Shown: positions 24,701 through 36,700 of the stretch, piece after piece
Layout: every line of letters begins with the position of its first letter
Position numbering within the stretch: position 1 is the stretch's first letter
Assembly: GCF_028476545.1 (NCBI RefSeq)
Contig: NW_026732016.1
Coordinates: 721,001 to 785,000 of the forward strand
Source: Physella acuta
Taxonomy: Eukaryota > Mollusca > Gastropoda > Physidae
Direction: 5' to 3'
DNA length: 64,000 bases
Notes under the pieces: model-generated
What the model was told of the DNA's origin: nothing
Seen by the model: the letters and a program-made list of their open reading frames with translations, nothing else
Databases searched by the model: none
Program-made: the position numbers and the translations under genes

Positions 24701-27700
24701 GCTTGACTGTGGGCTGGGGCTACGGGGCCCGCCGGTTCGCGGGCCGCATCACTGAGATGACGGGCCGCAACAAAAGTTTCATCTGGAAGTGGCTCTGGCG
24801 TTGGGGGTGTCCTGTGGTCTTGTCGGTAAGTCCTGTGTCCTGTGGTCCTGTCGGTAAGTCCTGTGTCCTGTGGTCCTGATGGTAAGTCCTGTGGACCTGT
24901 CGGTAAGTCCTGTGTCCTGTGGTCCTGTCGGTAAGTCCTGTGTCCATTGGTCCTGAAGGTTAGTCCTGTGTCCATTGGTCCTGAAAGTTAGTCCTGTGGT
25001 CCTATCGATAAGTCCTGTGTCCTGTGGTCCTGTCGGTAAGTCCTGTGTCCTGTGGTCCTGATGGTAAGTCCTGTGGTCCTATCGATAAGTCCTGTGTCCT
25101 GTGGTCCTGTCGGTAAGTCCTGTGTCCATTGGGCCTTAAGGTAAGTCCTGTGTCCATTGGTCCTGAAAGTTAGTCCTGTGGTCCTATCGATAAGTCCTGT
25201 GTCCTGTTGTCCTGTCGTTAAGTCCCGTGTCCATTGGGCCTTAAGGTAAGTCCTGTGTCCTAGACCGACCTGTGTATGTTGCAGGTGGTGTCCGTGGCCG
25301 CCATCTTGACGACCAACCTGTTGGAGGACCTGCCGGCCTGTGACCTTGACCAGAGCTGGATCTCCGCCCTCGCCTGGTCCCTCAGCGCCGCCATCCTTCT
25401 CCCCGCTCTCCTCATTACGGCCGTCTCTCTCGCCAGGACCCCGGGCACATTCAAGCAGGTAGGTGCTCATTCAGTCATCAGCATGAACCCAACCCTCAAC
25501 CTGAACCCAATCCTCACATGCAACCTGAACCCAACCCCCAACCTGAACCCAACCCTCACATGCAACCTGAACCCAACCCTCAACATGACCCCTCAACCTG
25601 AACCCAACCCTCACATGCAACCTGAACCCAACCCTCAACATGAACCCTCAACCTGAACCCAACCCTCACATGCAACCTGAACCCAATCCTCACTTGCAAC
25701 CTGAACCCAACCCTCAACCTGAACCCATCAACCTGAACCCAACCCTCACATGCAACCTGAACCCAATCCTCACTTGCAACCTGAACCCAACCCTCAACCT
25801 GAACCCATCAACCTGAACCCAACCCTCACATGCAACATGAACCCAACCCTCACATGCAACCTGAACCCAACCCTCATCCTAAACCCAACCATGAACCATA
25901 AACCAACCCTCACATGTAGCCTCAACCCAACCCTCAACCTGAACCCAACCCTCAACCTGAACCCAACCCTCAACCTGAACCCAACCCTCACATGTAGCCT
26001 GAACCCAACCCTCACATGCAACCTGAACCCAACCCTCACATGCAACCCGAACCCAACCCTCACACACAACCTCCAACTGACCTACCTGACCTACCTGTCC
26101 TAGCGTCTCCACCAGCTGCGGACCACGCCCACCTCCTGGGGCCCCGGGCATCCCGAGCACGAGCCTCAAGCGGACCTACCTGATTACGTCATATGTCAAC
26201 CTGACCCGTTCCGTCCGGCCAACGCCCTAGCCATGTTGACGGCCAACCTCTACCTGCCCAACATCGTCAACTTTGTCAACATGCAGGTCAGTGACCTTTG
26301 ACGTCAACTTTGTCAACATGCAGGTCAGTGACCTTTGCTGTCAACTTTGTCAACATGCAGGTCAGTGACCTTTGCTGTCAACTTTGTCAACATGCAGGTC
26401 AGTGACCTTTGACGTCAACTTTGTCAACATGCAGGTCAGTGACCTTTGACGTCAACTTTGTCAACATGCAGGTCAGTGACCTTTGACGTCAACTTTGTCA
26501 ACATGCAGGTCATTGACCTTTTGTGTCAGCCAATCAGAAAGATGTTAAAATATAGCGCCATATTAAATCAAATGAACCGTTTGTAGCCAGTGACCTACTG
26601 ACCTTATTGACCTCTGACCTTATGTTCCAGCCTCCAGGGACGGAGACCGAGGTCCTGCAGGACTCCGTGTCCGACATGGCTGACCTGAGCAGCTCAGACG
26701 ACGAGAACTCCATCGACAGCCCCTCCCACAGGGACAGCTGCCTCGGGCGTTGCCACGCAACCATCCCATGCTTGAGTCACGTGATCGGCCTGGGGAACAT
26801 CGTCAGGTTCCCGTACCTGGCATATCAGCACGGGGGAGGTGAGGTGGGGGGGTCACTGGGGGAGGTGAGGTGGGGGGTGTCACTGGGGGATGTGAGGTGG
26901 GGGGGTCACTGGGGGAGGTGAGGTGGGGGGGTCACTGGGGGAGGTGAGGTGGGGGGGGGTGTCACTGGGGGAGGTGAGGTGGGGAGGGGGTGTCACTGGG
27001 GGAGGTGAGGTGGGGGGGGGGGGTGTCACTGGGGGAGGTGAGGTGGGGGGGGTGTCACTGGGGGAGGTGAGGTGGGGGTGTCACTGGGGGAGGTGAGGTG
27101 GGGGGTGTCACTGGGGGAGGTGAGGTGGGGGGGTGTCACTGGGGGAGGTGAGGTGGGGGGGTGTCACTGGGGGAGGTGAGGTGGGGGGTGTCACTGGGGG
27201 AGGTGAGGTGGGGGGGTGTCACTGGGGGAGGTGAGTTGGGGGGTGTCACTGGGGGAGGTGAGGTGGGGGGTGTCACTGGGGGAGGTGAGGTGGGGGGTGT
27301 CACTGGGGGAGGTGAGGTGAGGTGGGGGTGTCACTAGGGGAGGTGAGGTGAGGCTAGGGCTTTCTGAGGGGTGTGTAACACCATGAATTTTTGTCTTTTT
27401 CTTTTTTAAAGAACATTTTGGTTTACAATAAATGGTCAAAGGGAAGTAACAATGAAAATCATTGATTTTTTTTTATCATTTCAGTAGATTCCCCTTAAAC
27501 TTCTAGGAAATTAAAAAAACGTTTTGTTTTGAATCATTCATGTTTTATTTTCAATCACATGAATGGTGGGCGGAGTCAGTGTAGTGTGTCATCTATTGCA
27601 GGCGCTTTCATCATCGCCTACGTCATCATCCTGGCCTCACTGGGCGTGCCGCTTGTCATCATTGAGATAGCCATTGGTCAGTTCTCTAGTCTGGGCCCCG

Positions 27701-30700
27701 TACACGTGTGGCGTGCAGTACCCATCTTTAAAGGTGAGGGGTTTAACATTTAGAGGTGAGGGGTTTAACATTTAGAGGTGAGGGGTTTAACATTTAGAGG
27801 TGAGGGGTTTAACATTTAGAGGTGAGGGGTTTAACATTTAGAGGTGAGAGGGTTTAACATTTAGAGGTAAAGGGTTTAACATTTAGAGGTAAAGGGTTTA
27901 ACATTTAGAGGTGAGGGGTTTAACATTTAGAGGTGAGGGGTTTAACATTTAGAGGTGAGAGGGTTTAACATTTAGAGGTAAAGGGTTTAACATTTAGAGG
28001 TGAGGGGTTTAACATTTAGAGGTGAGAGGGTTTAACATTTAGAGGTGAGAGGGTTTAACATTTAGAGGTGAGAGGGTTTAACATTTAGAGGTAAAGGGTT
28101 TAACATTTAGAGGTGAGGGGTTTAACATTTAGAGGTGAGAGGGTTTAACATTTAGAGGTAAAGGGTTTAACATTTAGAGGTAAAGGGTTTAACATTTAGA
28201 GGTGAGGGGTTTAACATTTAGAGGTGAGGGGTTTAACATTTAGAGGTGAGAGGGTTTAACATTTAGAGGTAAAGGGTTTAACATTTAGAGGTGAGGGGTT
28301 TAACATTTAGAGGTGAGAGGGTTTAACATTTAGAGGTGAGAGGGTTTAACATTTAGAGGTGAGAGGGTTTAACATTTAGAGGTAAAGGGTTTAACATTTA
28401 GAGGTGAGGGGTTTAACATTTAGAGGTAAAGGGTTTAACATTTAGAGGTGAGAGGGTTTAACATTTAGAGGTAAAGGGTTTAACATTTAGAGGTGAGGGG
28501 TTTAACATTTAGAGGTGAGAGGGTTTAACATTTAGAGGTGAGAGGGTTTAACATTTAGAGGTGAGAGGGTTTAACATTTAGAGGTAAAGGGTTTAACATT
28601 TAGAGGTGAGGGGTTTAACATTTAGAGGTAAAGGGTTTAACATTTAGAGGTGAGAGGGTTTATTCTGTTAATAATTTTTACAGGGTTAGGATTAGGATTA
28701 GGGTTAGGATCAGGGTTAGGATTAGGATTAGGGTTCTTTAATGAGGTACTTAGCCAGACCCTTACCTGTGCTGTCGGGGTCAATCAGTGGTTGTCACGTG
28801 GGGCAAAGGTCACGTGGGTCAGAGGCCAGTACACTGTAATATCATATGACGTCATGTTGGCTATGATAAATGACGTCATGTTCCCCAGGTGTTGGCTACT
28901 CAATGGTTGCCGTGTCTCTGGCCACTACCGTCTACTACAGCGTTGTGACGTCATGGTCCGTGTTTTACCTGGCTACCTCTCTGACGTCAGTGATGCCATG
29001 GAAGGGCTGTGAAAATACCTGGAACACAAACTGTGAGTGACATTGACAGACTGACACTGGCAGAGTGACACTGGCAGACTGACACTGGCAGACTGACACT
29101 GGCAAAGTGACACTGGCAGACTGACACTGGCAGAGTAACACTGGCAGAATGACACTGATAGACTGACAGACAATCAGAGATTGTGACACTAATTGGCTAG
29201 AGTTTTTAAACCGGAATGTAGCAAGCAAGTCCTCACAATTTGATTTCTTCTTCAAATCTTTTGCATATGCTGTCCACGCCTGCTGTCCACGCCTGCTGTC
29301 CACGCCTGCTGTCCACGCCTGCTGTCCACGCCTGCTGTCCACGCCTGCTGTCGTCGCCTGCTGTCACGAGACAGCCTGCACTCCCCATCCGTCATGTCAG
29401 TCTAGCGAGTCTACCATGACAGATGACAGAACCAACCGGCGGTGTGACGTCACACACCCTGAATGTCTCAGGGTCAACGACTCGCTGTGTCAGGACGCGA
29501 CCTTGAACTTCACCAACATAAGCTCCCGCTCCACAGAAGAGTATTTTTAGTAAGTGTCTCGTCCATTTCCGGTCAATATCTTGTCAATGTCTGGTCAATG
29601 TCTAGTCCATTTCCGGTCAATATCTTGTCAATGTCTGGTCAATGTCAAAAGTTTAGACTCCCCAGTCTGTCTAAATGTCATGATTTCCCCCCCCCCCCCG
29701 TCTGTCTCATGATTTCCCCCCGTCTGTCTAAATGTCATGATTCCCCCAGCCTGTCTAAATGTCATGATTCCCCCAGTCTGTCTAAATGTCATGATTCCCC
29801 CGTCTGTCTAAATGTCATGATCCCCCAGTGTATCTAAATGTCATTATTCCCTCCGTCTGTCTAAATGTCATGATTCCCCCAGCCTGTCTAAATGTCATGA
29901 TTCCCCCAGTCTGTCTAAATGTCATGATTCCCCCCGTCTGTCTAAATGTCATGATTCCCCCGTCTGTCTAAATGTCATGATTCCCCCCGTCTGTCTAAAT
30001 GTCATGATTCCCCCGTCTGTCTAAATGTCATGATTCCCACCGTCTGTCTAAATGTCATGATTTCCCTGTCTGTCTAAATGTCATGATTCCCCCAGCCTGT
30101 CTAAATGTCATGATTCCCCCAGTCTGTCTAAATGTCATGATTCCCCCAGTCTGTCTAAATGTCATGATTCCCCCGTCTGTCTAAATGTCATGATTCCCCC
30201 GTCGGTCTAAATTTCATGATTCCCCCCGTCTGTCTAAATGTCATGATTCCCCCGTCTGTCTAAATGTCATGATTCCCCCGTCTGTCTAAATGTCATGATC
30301 CCCCAGTGTATCTAAATGTCATTATTCCCTCAGTCTGTCTAAATGTCATGATTCCCCCGTCTGTCTAAATGTCATGATTCCCCCGTCTGTCTAAATGTCA
30401 TGATCCCCCAGTGTATCTAAATGTCATTATTCCCTCCGTCTGTCTAAATGTCATGATTCCCCCAGCCTGTCTAAATGTCATGATTCCCCCAGTCTGTCTA
30501 AATGTCATGATTCCCCTAGCCTGTCTAAATGTCATGATTCCCCCCGTCTGTCTAAATGTCATGATTCCCCCGTCTGTCTAAATGTCATGATTCCCCCGTC
30601 TGTCTAAATGTCATGATTTCCCTGTCTGTCTAAAGGTCATGATTCCCCCAGCCTGTCAAAATGTCATTAATCCCCCCCCCCCCGTCTGTCTAAATGTCAT

Positions 30701-33700
30701 GATTCCCCCGTCTGTCTAAATGTCATGATTCCCCCGTCTGTCTAAATGTCATGATTCCCCCGTCTGTCTAAATGTCATGATTCCCCCGTCTGTCTAAATG
30801 TCATGATTCCGCCGTCTGTCTAAATGTCATGATTCCCCAGTGTATCTAAATGTCATGATTCCCCCCCCCCCCCCCTGTCTAAATGTCACGATTCCCCCCG
30901 TCTGTCTAAATGTCATGATTTCCCCCGCCTGTCTAAATGTCACGATTCCCCCCGTCTGTCTAAATGTCATGATTCCCCCAGCCTGTCTAAATGTCATGAT
31001 TTCCCCCCCCCGTCTGTCTAAATGTCATGATTCCCCCGTTTGTCTAAATGTCATGATTCCCCCCGTCTGTCTAAATGTCATGATTCCCCCAGCCTGTCTA
31101 AATGTCACGATTCCCCCCGTCTGTCTAAATGTCATGATTCCCCCCGCCTGTCTAAATGTCATGATTTCCCCCCCCCCGTCTGTCTAAATGTCATGATTCC
31201 CCCGTCTGTCTAAATGTCATGATTCCCCCCGATTGTCTAAATGTCATGATTCCCCCGTCTGTCTAAATGTCATGATTCCCCCCCCCCCCGTCTGTCTAAA
31301 TGTCATGATTCCCCGTCTGTCTAAATGTCATGATTCCCCCCGTCTGTCTAAATGTCATGATTCCCCCAGCCTGTCTAAATGTCACGATTCCCCCCGTCTG
31401 TCTAAATGTCATGATTCCCCCCGCCTGTCTAAATGTCATGATTCCCCCCCCCCCCCCCCGTCTGTCTAAATGTCATGATTCCCCCGTCTGTCTAAATGTC
31501 ATGATTCCCCCCGATTGTCTAAATGTCATGATTCCCCCGTCTGTCTAAATGTCATGATTCCCCCCCCCCCCCCGTCTGTCTAAATGTCATGATTCCCCGT
31601 CTGTCTAAATGTCATGATTCCCCCCGTCTGTCTAAATGTCATGATTCCCCCGTCTGTCTAAATGTCATGATTCCCCCGTCTGTCTAAATGTCATGATTTC
31701 CCTGTCTGTCTAAATGTCATGATTCCCCCAGCCTGTCTAAATGTCATGATTCCCCCCGTCTGTCTAAATGTCATGATTCCCCCGTTTGTCTAAATGTCAT
31801 GATTCCCCCGTTTGTCTAAATGTCATGATTCCCCCCGCCTGTCTAAATGTCATGATTCCCCCGTCTGTCTAAATGACATGATTCCCCCCGTCTGTCTAAA
31901 TGTCATGATTCCCCCGTCTGTCTAAATGTCATGATTCCCCCAGTCTGTCTAAATGTCATGATTCCCCCGTCTGTCTAAATGTCATGATTCCCCCAGTCTG
32001 TCTAAATGTCATGATTCCCCCAGTCTGTCTAAATGTCATGATTCCCCCAGTCTGTCTAAATGTCATGATTCCCCCGTCTGTCTAAATGTCATGATTCCCC
32101 CAGTCTGTCTAAATGTCATGATTCCCCCAGTCTGTCTAAATGTCATGATTCCCCCGTCTGTCTAAATGTCATGATTCCCCCAGCCTGTCAGTTGTGAAAG
32201 TCTCAGACGGCTGGCATCAGGCGGGAGAACTCAGGTGGCAGCTCTGTCTGTGTCTGCTGGTCACGTGGTGTGTCATTCTCCTGTGTCTCATCAAGGGCTT
32301 CCGGCCAGGTGGCAAGGTCAGTACATGGGGGCTTCAAGGTCAGTACAGGGGGCTTCAAGGTCAATACATGGGGGGCCTCAAGGTCAATACATGGGGGCTT
32401 CAAGGCCAGAACAGGGGGCTTCAAGGTCAGTACATGGGGGCTTCAAGGTCAGTACATGGGGGCTTCAAGGCCAGAACAGGGGGCTTCAAGGTCAGTACAG
32501 GGGGCTTCAAGGTCAGTACATGAGGGCTTCAAGGCCAGTACAGGGGGCTTCAAGGTCAGTAAAGGGGGCTTCAAGGTCAGTACATGGAGGCTTCAATGTC
32601 AGTACATGGGGGCTTCAAGGTCAGTACAGGGGGCTTCAAGGTCAGTACATGGAGGCGTCAATGTCAGTACATGGGGGGCTTCAAGGTCAGTACATGGGGG
32701 CTTCAAGGTCAGTACAGAGGCTTCAAGGTCAGTACATGGGGGCTTTAATGTCAGTACATGGGGGCTTCAAGGTCAGTACACGGGGCTTCAAGGTCAGTAC
32801 AAGTGGGCTTCAAGGTCAGTACATGGGGGCTTCAAGGTCAGTACATGGGGGCTTCAAGGTTAGTGCATGGGGGCGTCAAGGTCAGTATATGGAGGGGGGC
32901 TTCAAGGTCAGTACATGGGGCTTCAATGTCAGTATATGGAGGGGGGGGCTTCAAGGTCAGTACATGGGGGCTTCAATGTCAATGCATGGGGGGCCTCAAG
33001 GGGGAGGGGCTTAAAGGTCAGAAAATGGGGGGGGGGGCGTAAAGGCTAGCACAAGGGGGCTTCAATGATGCAAGAATCGTCAGGTGGAGAATTGGAGTGG
33101 GGTGGGTGGGGGTAGTTAAAGTGGATTAGCTGCAGATTGTAACTATATTTTTTTCAGACGACCTACTGCTTCATGACCTTGACCTGTCTGACCTTGCTGA
33201 TTCTCCTGGTGCGCTGCAGCTCTTTGATGGGCGGACACGACGGACTCAGGTCAGTCTGGGACTTTCTGGGACCTTTTGGTTAGTTCAGTCTGGGACTTTC
33301 TGGGACCATTATGTTAGTTCAGTCTGGGACTTTCTGGGACCATTATGTTAGTTCAGTCTGGGACTTTCTGGGACCTTTTTGTTAGTTCAGTCTGGGACTT
33401 TCTGGGACCATTATGTTAGTTCAGTCTGGGACTTTCTGGGACCTTTTGGTTAGTTCAGTCTGGGACTTTCTGGGACCTTTTTTTTAGTTCAGTCTGGGAC
33501 TTTCTGGGACCTTTTGGTTAGTTCAGTCTGGGACTTTCTGGGACCTTTTGGTTAGTTCAGTCTGGGACCTGTTGATGAAATCTATTTTTAGCTACCTGTT
33601 CACGCTCCAGTGGTCCAAGCTGATGGAGGGTCAGGTCTGGCAAGACGCCGCCTCCCAGGTTTTTCTCTCCATGTCGCTGGGCTGCGGGAGTCTGGTTGCC

Positions 33701-36700
33701 ATGGGAACCTACAACAAGTTCAGCAATAACGTCATTAGGTCAGTAGCATCAGAGTGGCATCTGAATGCCACAGAGGGCACCAGGGTGACACAGAGGGCAC
33801 CATGGTGACAAGTTGACACCAAAAGACTTTGTGGATACTAGCATGACAAGGTGACATGACGCACAAGTCTGACATGGTGACATCTATCAATACAAGATTT
33901 CTGTTTGACTGGACCTTCATTAAACGAACCAATCATCTTGCAGGGAGGCGGCGCTACTTGGTGTGATTGACACGGCGATCAGCCTCTTGTGTAGCCTGGT
34001 GGTCTTTGCTGTTGTGGGCACCATCTCACACTCTACGGGCAGCGGGCTAGACACGGCGGCCAAACCAGGTGGGTCATTGTGGGCTGGGTAAGGTGGGCCA
34101 TTGTGGGCTGGACAAGGTGGGTCATTGTGGGCTGGATAAGGTGGGTCGTTGTGGGCTGGACAAGGTGGGTAAGGTGGGTCATTGTGGGCTGGGTAAGGTG
34201 GGTCATTGTGGGCGGGGTCAGGTGGGTCATTGTGGGCTGGATAAGGTGGGTAAGGTGGGTCATTGTGGGCTGGGTAAGGTGGGCCATTGTGGGCTGGATA
34301 AGGTGGGTCGTTGTGGGCTGGGTCAGGTGGGTCATTGTGGGCTGGACAAGGTGGGTCATTGTGGGCTGGGTAAGGTGGGTCATTGTGGGCTGGACAAGGT
34401 GGGTCATTGTGGGCTGGGTAAGGTGGGTCGTTGTGGGCTGGGTAAGGGGGGTCATTGTGGGCTGGGTAAGAAGGGTCGTTGTGGGCTGGGTAAGGTGGGT
34501 CATTGTGGGCTGGACAAGGTGGGTCATTGTGGGCTGGGTAAGGTGGGTCATTGTGGGCTGGGTAAGGTGGGTCATTGTGGGCTGGACACGGCGGCCAAAC
34601 CAGGTGTGTCGTTGTGGGCTGGGTAAGGTGGGCCATTGTGGGCTGGACAAGGTGGGCCATTGTGGGCTGGGTCAGGTGGGTCATTGTGGGCTAGGCCCGA
34701 TTTTTTCTGGCCACACAAGACAATAAAAACCTTTGACCTTGAACTTGTAGATATTGGCCTGACCTTTGTGACGCTGTCCAGGGCCACCCTGGTGCTCCCC
34801 TGGCCACTGGTCTGGGCCATCCTGAGCTTCCTGGTGCTGGTCTCTGCTGGCGTCATCACGTGCGTGTCTGCCATGTCCACGGCTGTGACGTCACTTATGG
34901 ACATGCTGACCGGACCAATGAAGAAGCACCGGAAATGGCTGATCGTCTGCGTCTGCGCACTAGAGTTGGTCCTGGCCCTCCCCATGACGTTACAGGTAAC
35001 ACGTGACCTGAGTTTCTCTCAGGCATTTCTTTGCCCCCTCCCCCCTTCCTCGAACGAAAAAAGAATGTATATAACGAAGATATACTCCCCCCACCCCCCA
35101 AGAAACACTGCATACGACAGCACGTGGATGCTTTAGTTAAGACGTGACTGTAATGTACGAATGACGTCATACCGTCATCTCCCACGTGACCTCCACAGAT
35201 CGGGTTCCACGTGATCGACTTCCTGGACACCCACCTGTCTGGCCTGCCCCAGCTGTGTGTGGGGGCGGCAACTCTCGCAGCCTTCGCGTGGGTCTACGGG
35301 ATTGGTCGTCTGTGTGCTGACGTCAGCAGGATGGTGGACGCGCCCATTGGCTGGTGGTGGAGGCTAATTTGGGCGGTCGTCTGCCCTAGTATCCTCTCTG
35401 TAAGTCTGTCGGTCGTCTGCCCTAGTATCCTCTCTGTAAGTCTGTCGGTCGTCTGCCCTAGTATCCTCTCTGTAAGTCTGGCCGTCGTCTGCCCTAGTAT
35501 CCTCTCTGTAAGTCTGTCGGTCGTCTGCCCTAGTATCCTCTCTGTAAGTCTGTCGGTCGTCTGCCCTAGTATCCTCTCTGTAAGTCTGTCGGTCGTCTGC
35601 CCTAGTATCCTCTCTGTAAGTCTGTCGGTCGTCTGCCCTAGTATCCTCTCTGTAAGTCTGGCCGTCGTCTGCCCTAGTATCCTCTCTGTAAGTCTGTCGG
35701 TCGTCTGCCCTAGTATCCTCTCTGTAAGTCTGTCGGTCGTCTGCCCTAGTATCCTCTCTGTAAGTCTGTCCGTCGTCTGCCCTAGTATCCTCTCTGTAAG
35801 TCTGTCGGTCGTCTGCCCTAGTATCCTCTCTGTAAGTCTGTCGGTCGTCTGCCCTAGTATCCTCTCTGTAAGTCTGTCGGTCGTCTGCCCTAGTATCCTC
35901 TCTGTAAGTCTGTCGGTCGTCTGCCCTAGTATCCTCTCTGTAAGTCTGTCGGTCGTCTGCCCTAGTATCCTCTCTGTAAGTCTGTCGGTCGTCTGCCCTA
36001 GTATCCTCTCTGTAAGTCTCTCATCTAAATGCCAGCGTGTGTCATCTATATGTCATTTACATTATCATCTATATGCCAATATATGTCATGTGCATGCCAT
36101 CTAAACGGCGTCTGCTAGCTTACACCTGTTTACCCCGCACTTTATCTGACAGCGCTGACCTGTTTACTGTCTGTCTGACAGATGTTGCTGGTCAGTTCTC
36201 TGATATCTGTCATCAGCGCTGACGAACATGCTGGACACCCCTGGTGGCTCAAGATACTTGGACTCGTCCTGTGGTTCATGCTGCTGGTGCCTGTCTTTGT
36301 TGGCGTCGGTCACGAGACCAGTCGTCACACCACGTCTGCTTCACTGCTGGAGGTGCGGGGAGGGGTGGAGGGGGTGGGTCTTTGGAGGGGTGGAGGGGTG
36401 GGTCTTTTGAGGGTTGGATGGGGTGGGTCTTTGGAGGGGTGGGTCTGGAGGGGTGGAGGGGGTGGGTCTTTGGAGGGGTGGAGGGGGTGGGTCTTTGTAG
36501 GGGTGGAGGGTGTGGGTCTTTGGAGGGGTGGAGGGTGTGGGTCTTTGGAGGGGTGGAGGGTGTGGGTCTTTGGAGAGGTGGAGGGGGTGGGTGTGGAGGG
36601 GTGGGTCTTAGGCCGTGGGGGTGGGTCTTAGGGCATGGGTGTAGAGGGGTGGGTCTTAGGGCATGGGTGTGGAGGGGTGGGTCTTAGGGCATGGGTGTGG

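Noticed and set aside
26607-26636. Independent start codon for domain 2 (ATG at 26622)
   Set aside because: It overlaps a good acceptor whose phase matches exon 12, so splicing is the simpler reading. Kept only as an alternative in the findings.
28681-28736. Interstitial telomere sequence
   Set aside because: Only about nine impure TTAGGG/TTAGGA hexamers; similar GGTTAGGGTTAGG words occur in other degenerate repeats here (9295-9430).
33920-34684. Minus-strand Pro/His-rich frame of 254 codons
   Set aside because: Lies antisense over exon 20 and its 24-bp array; the repeat period keeps it open.
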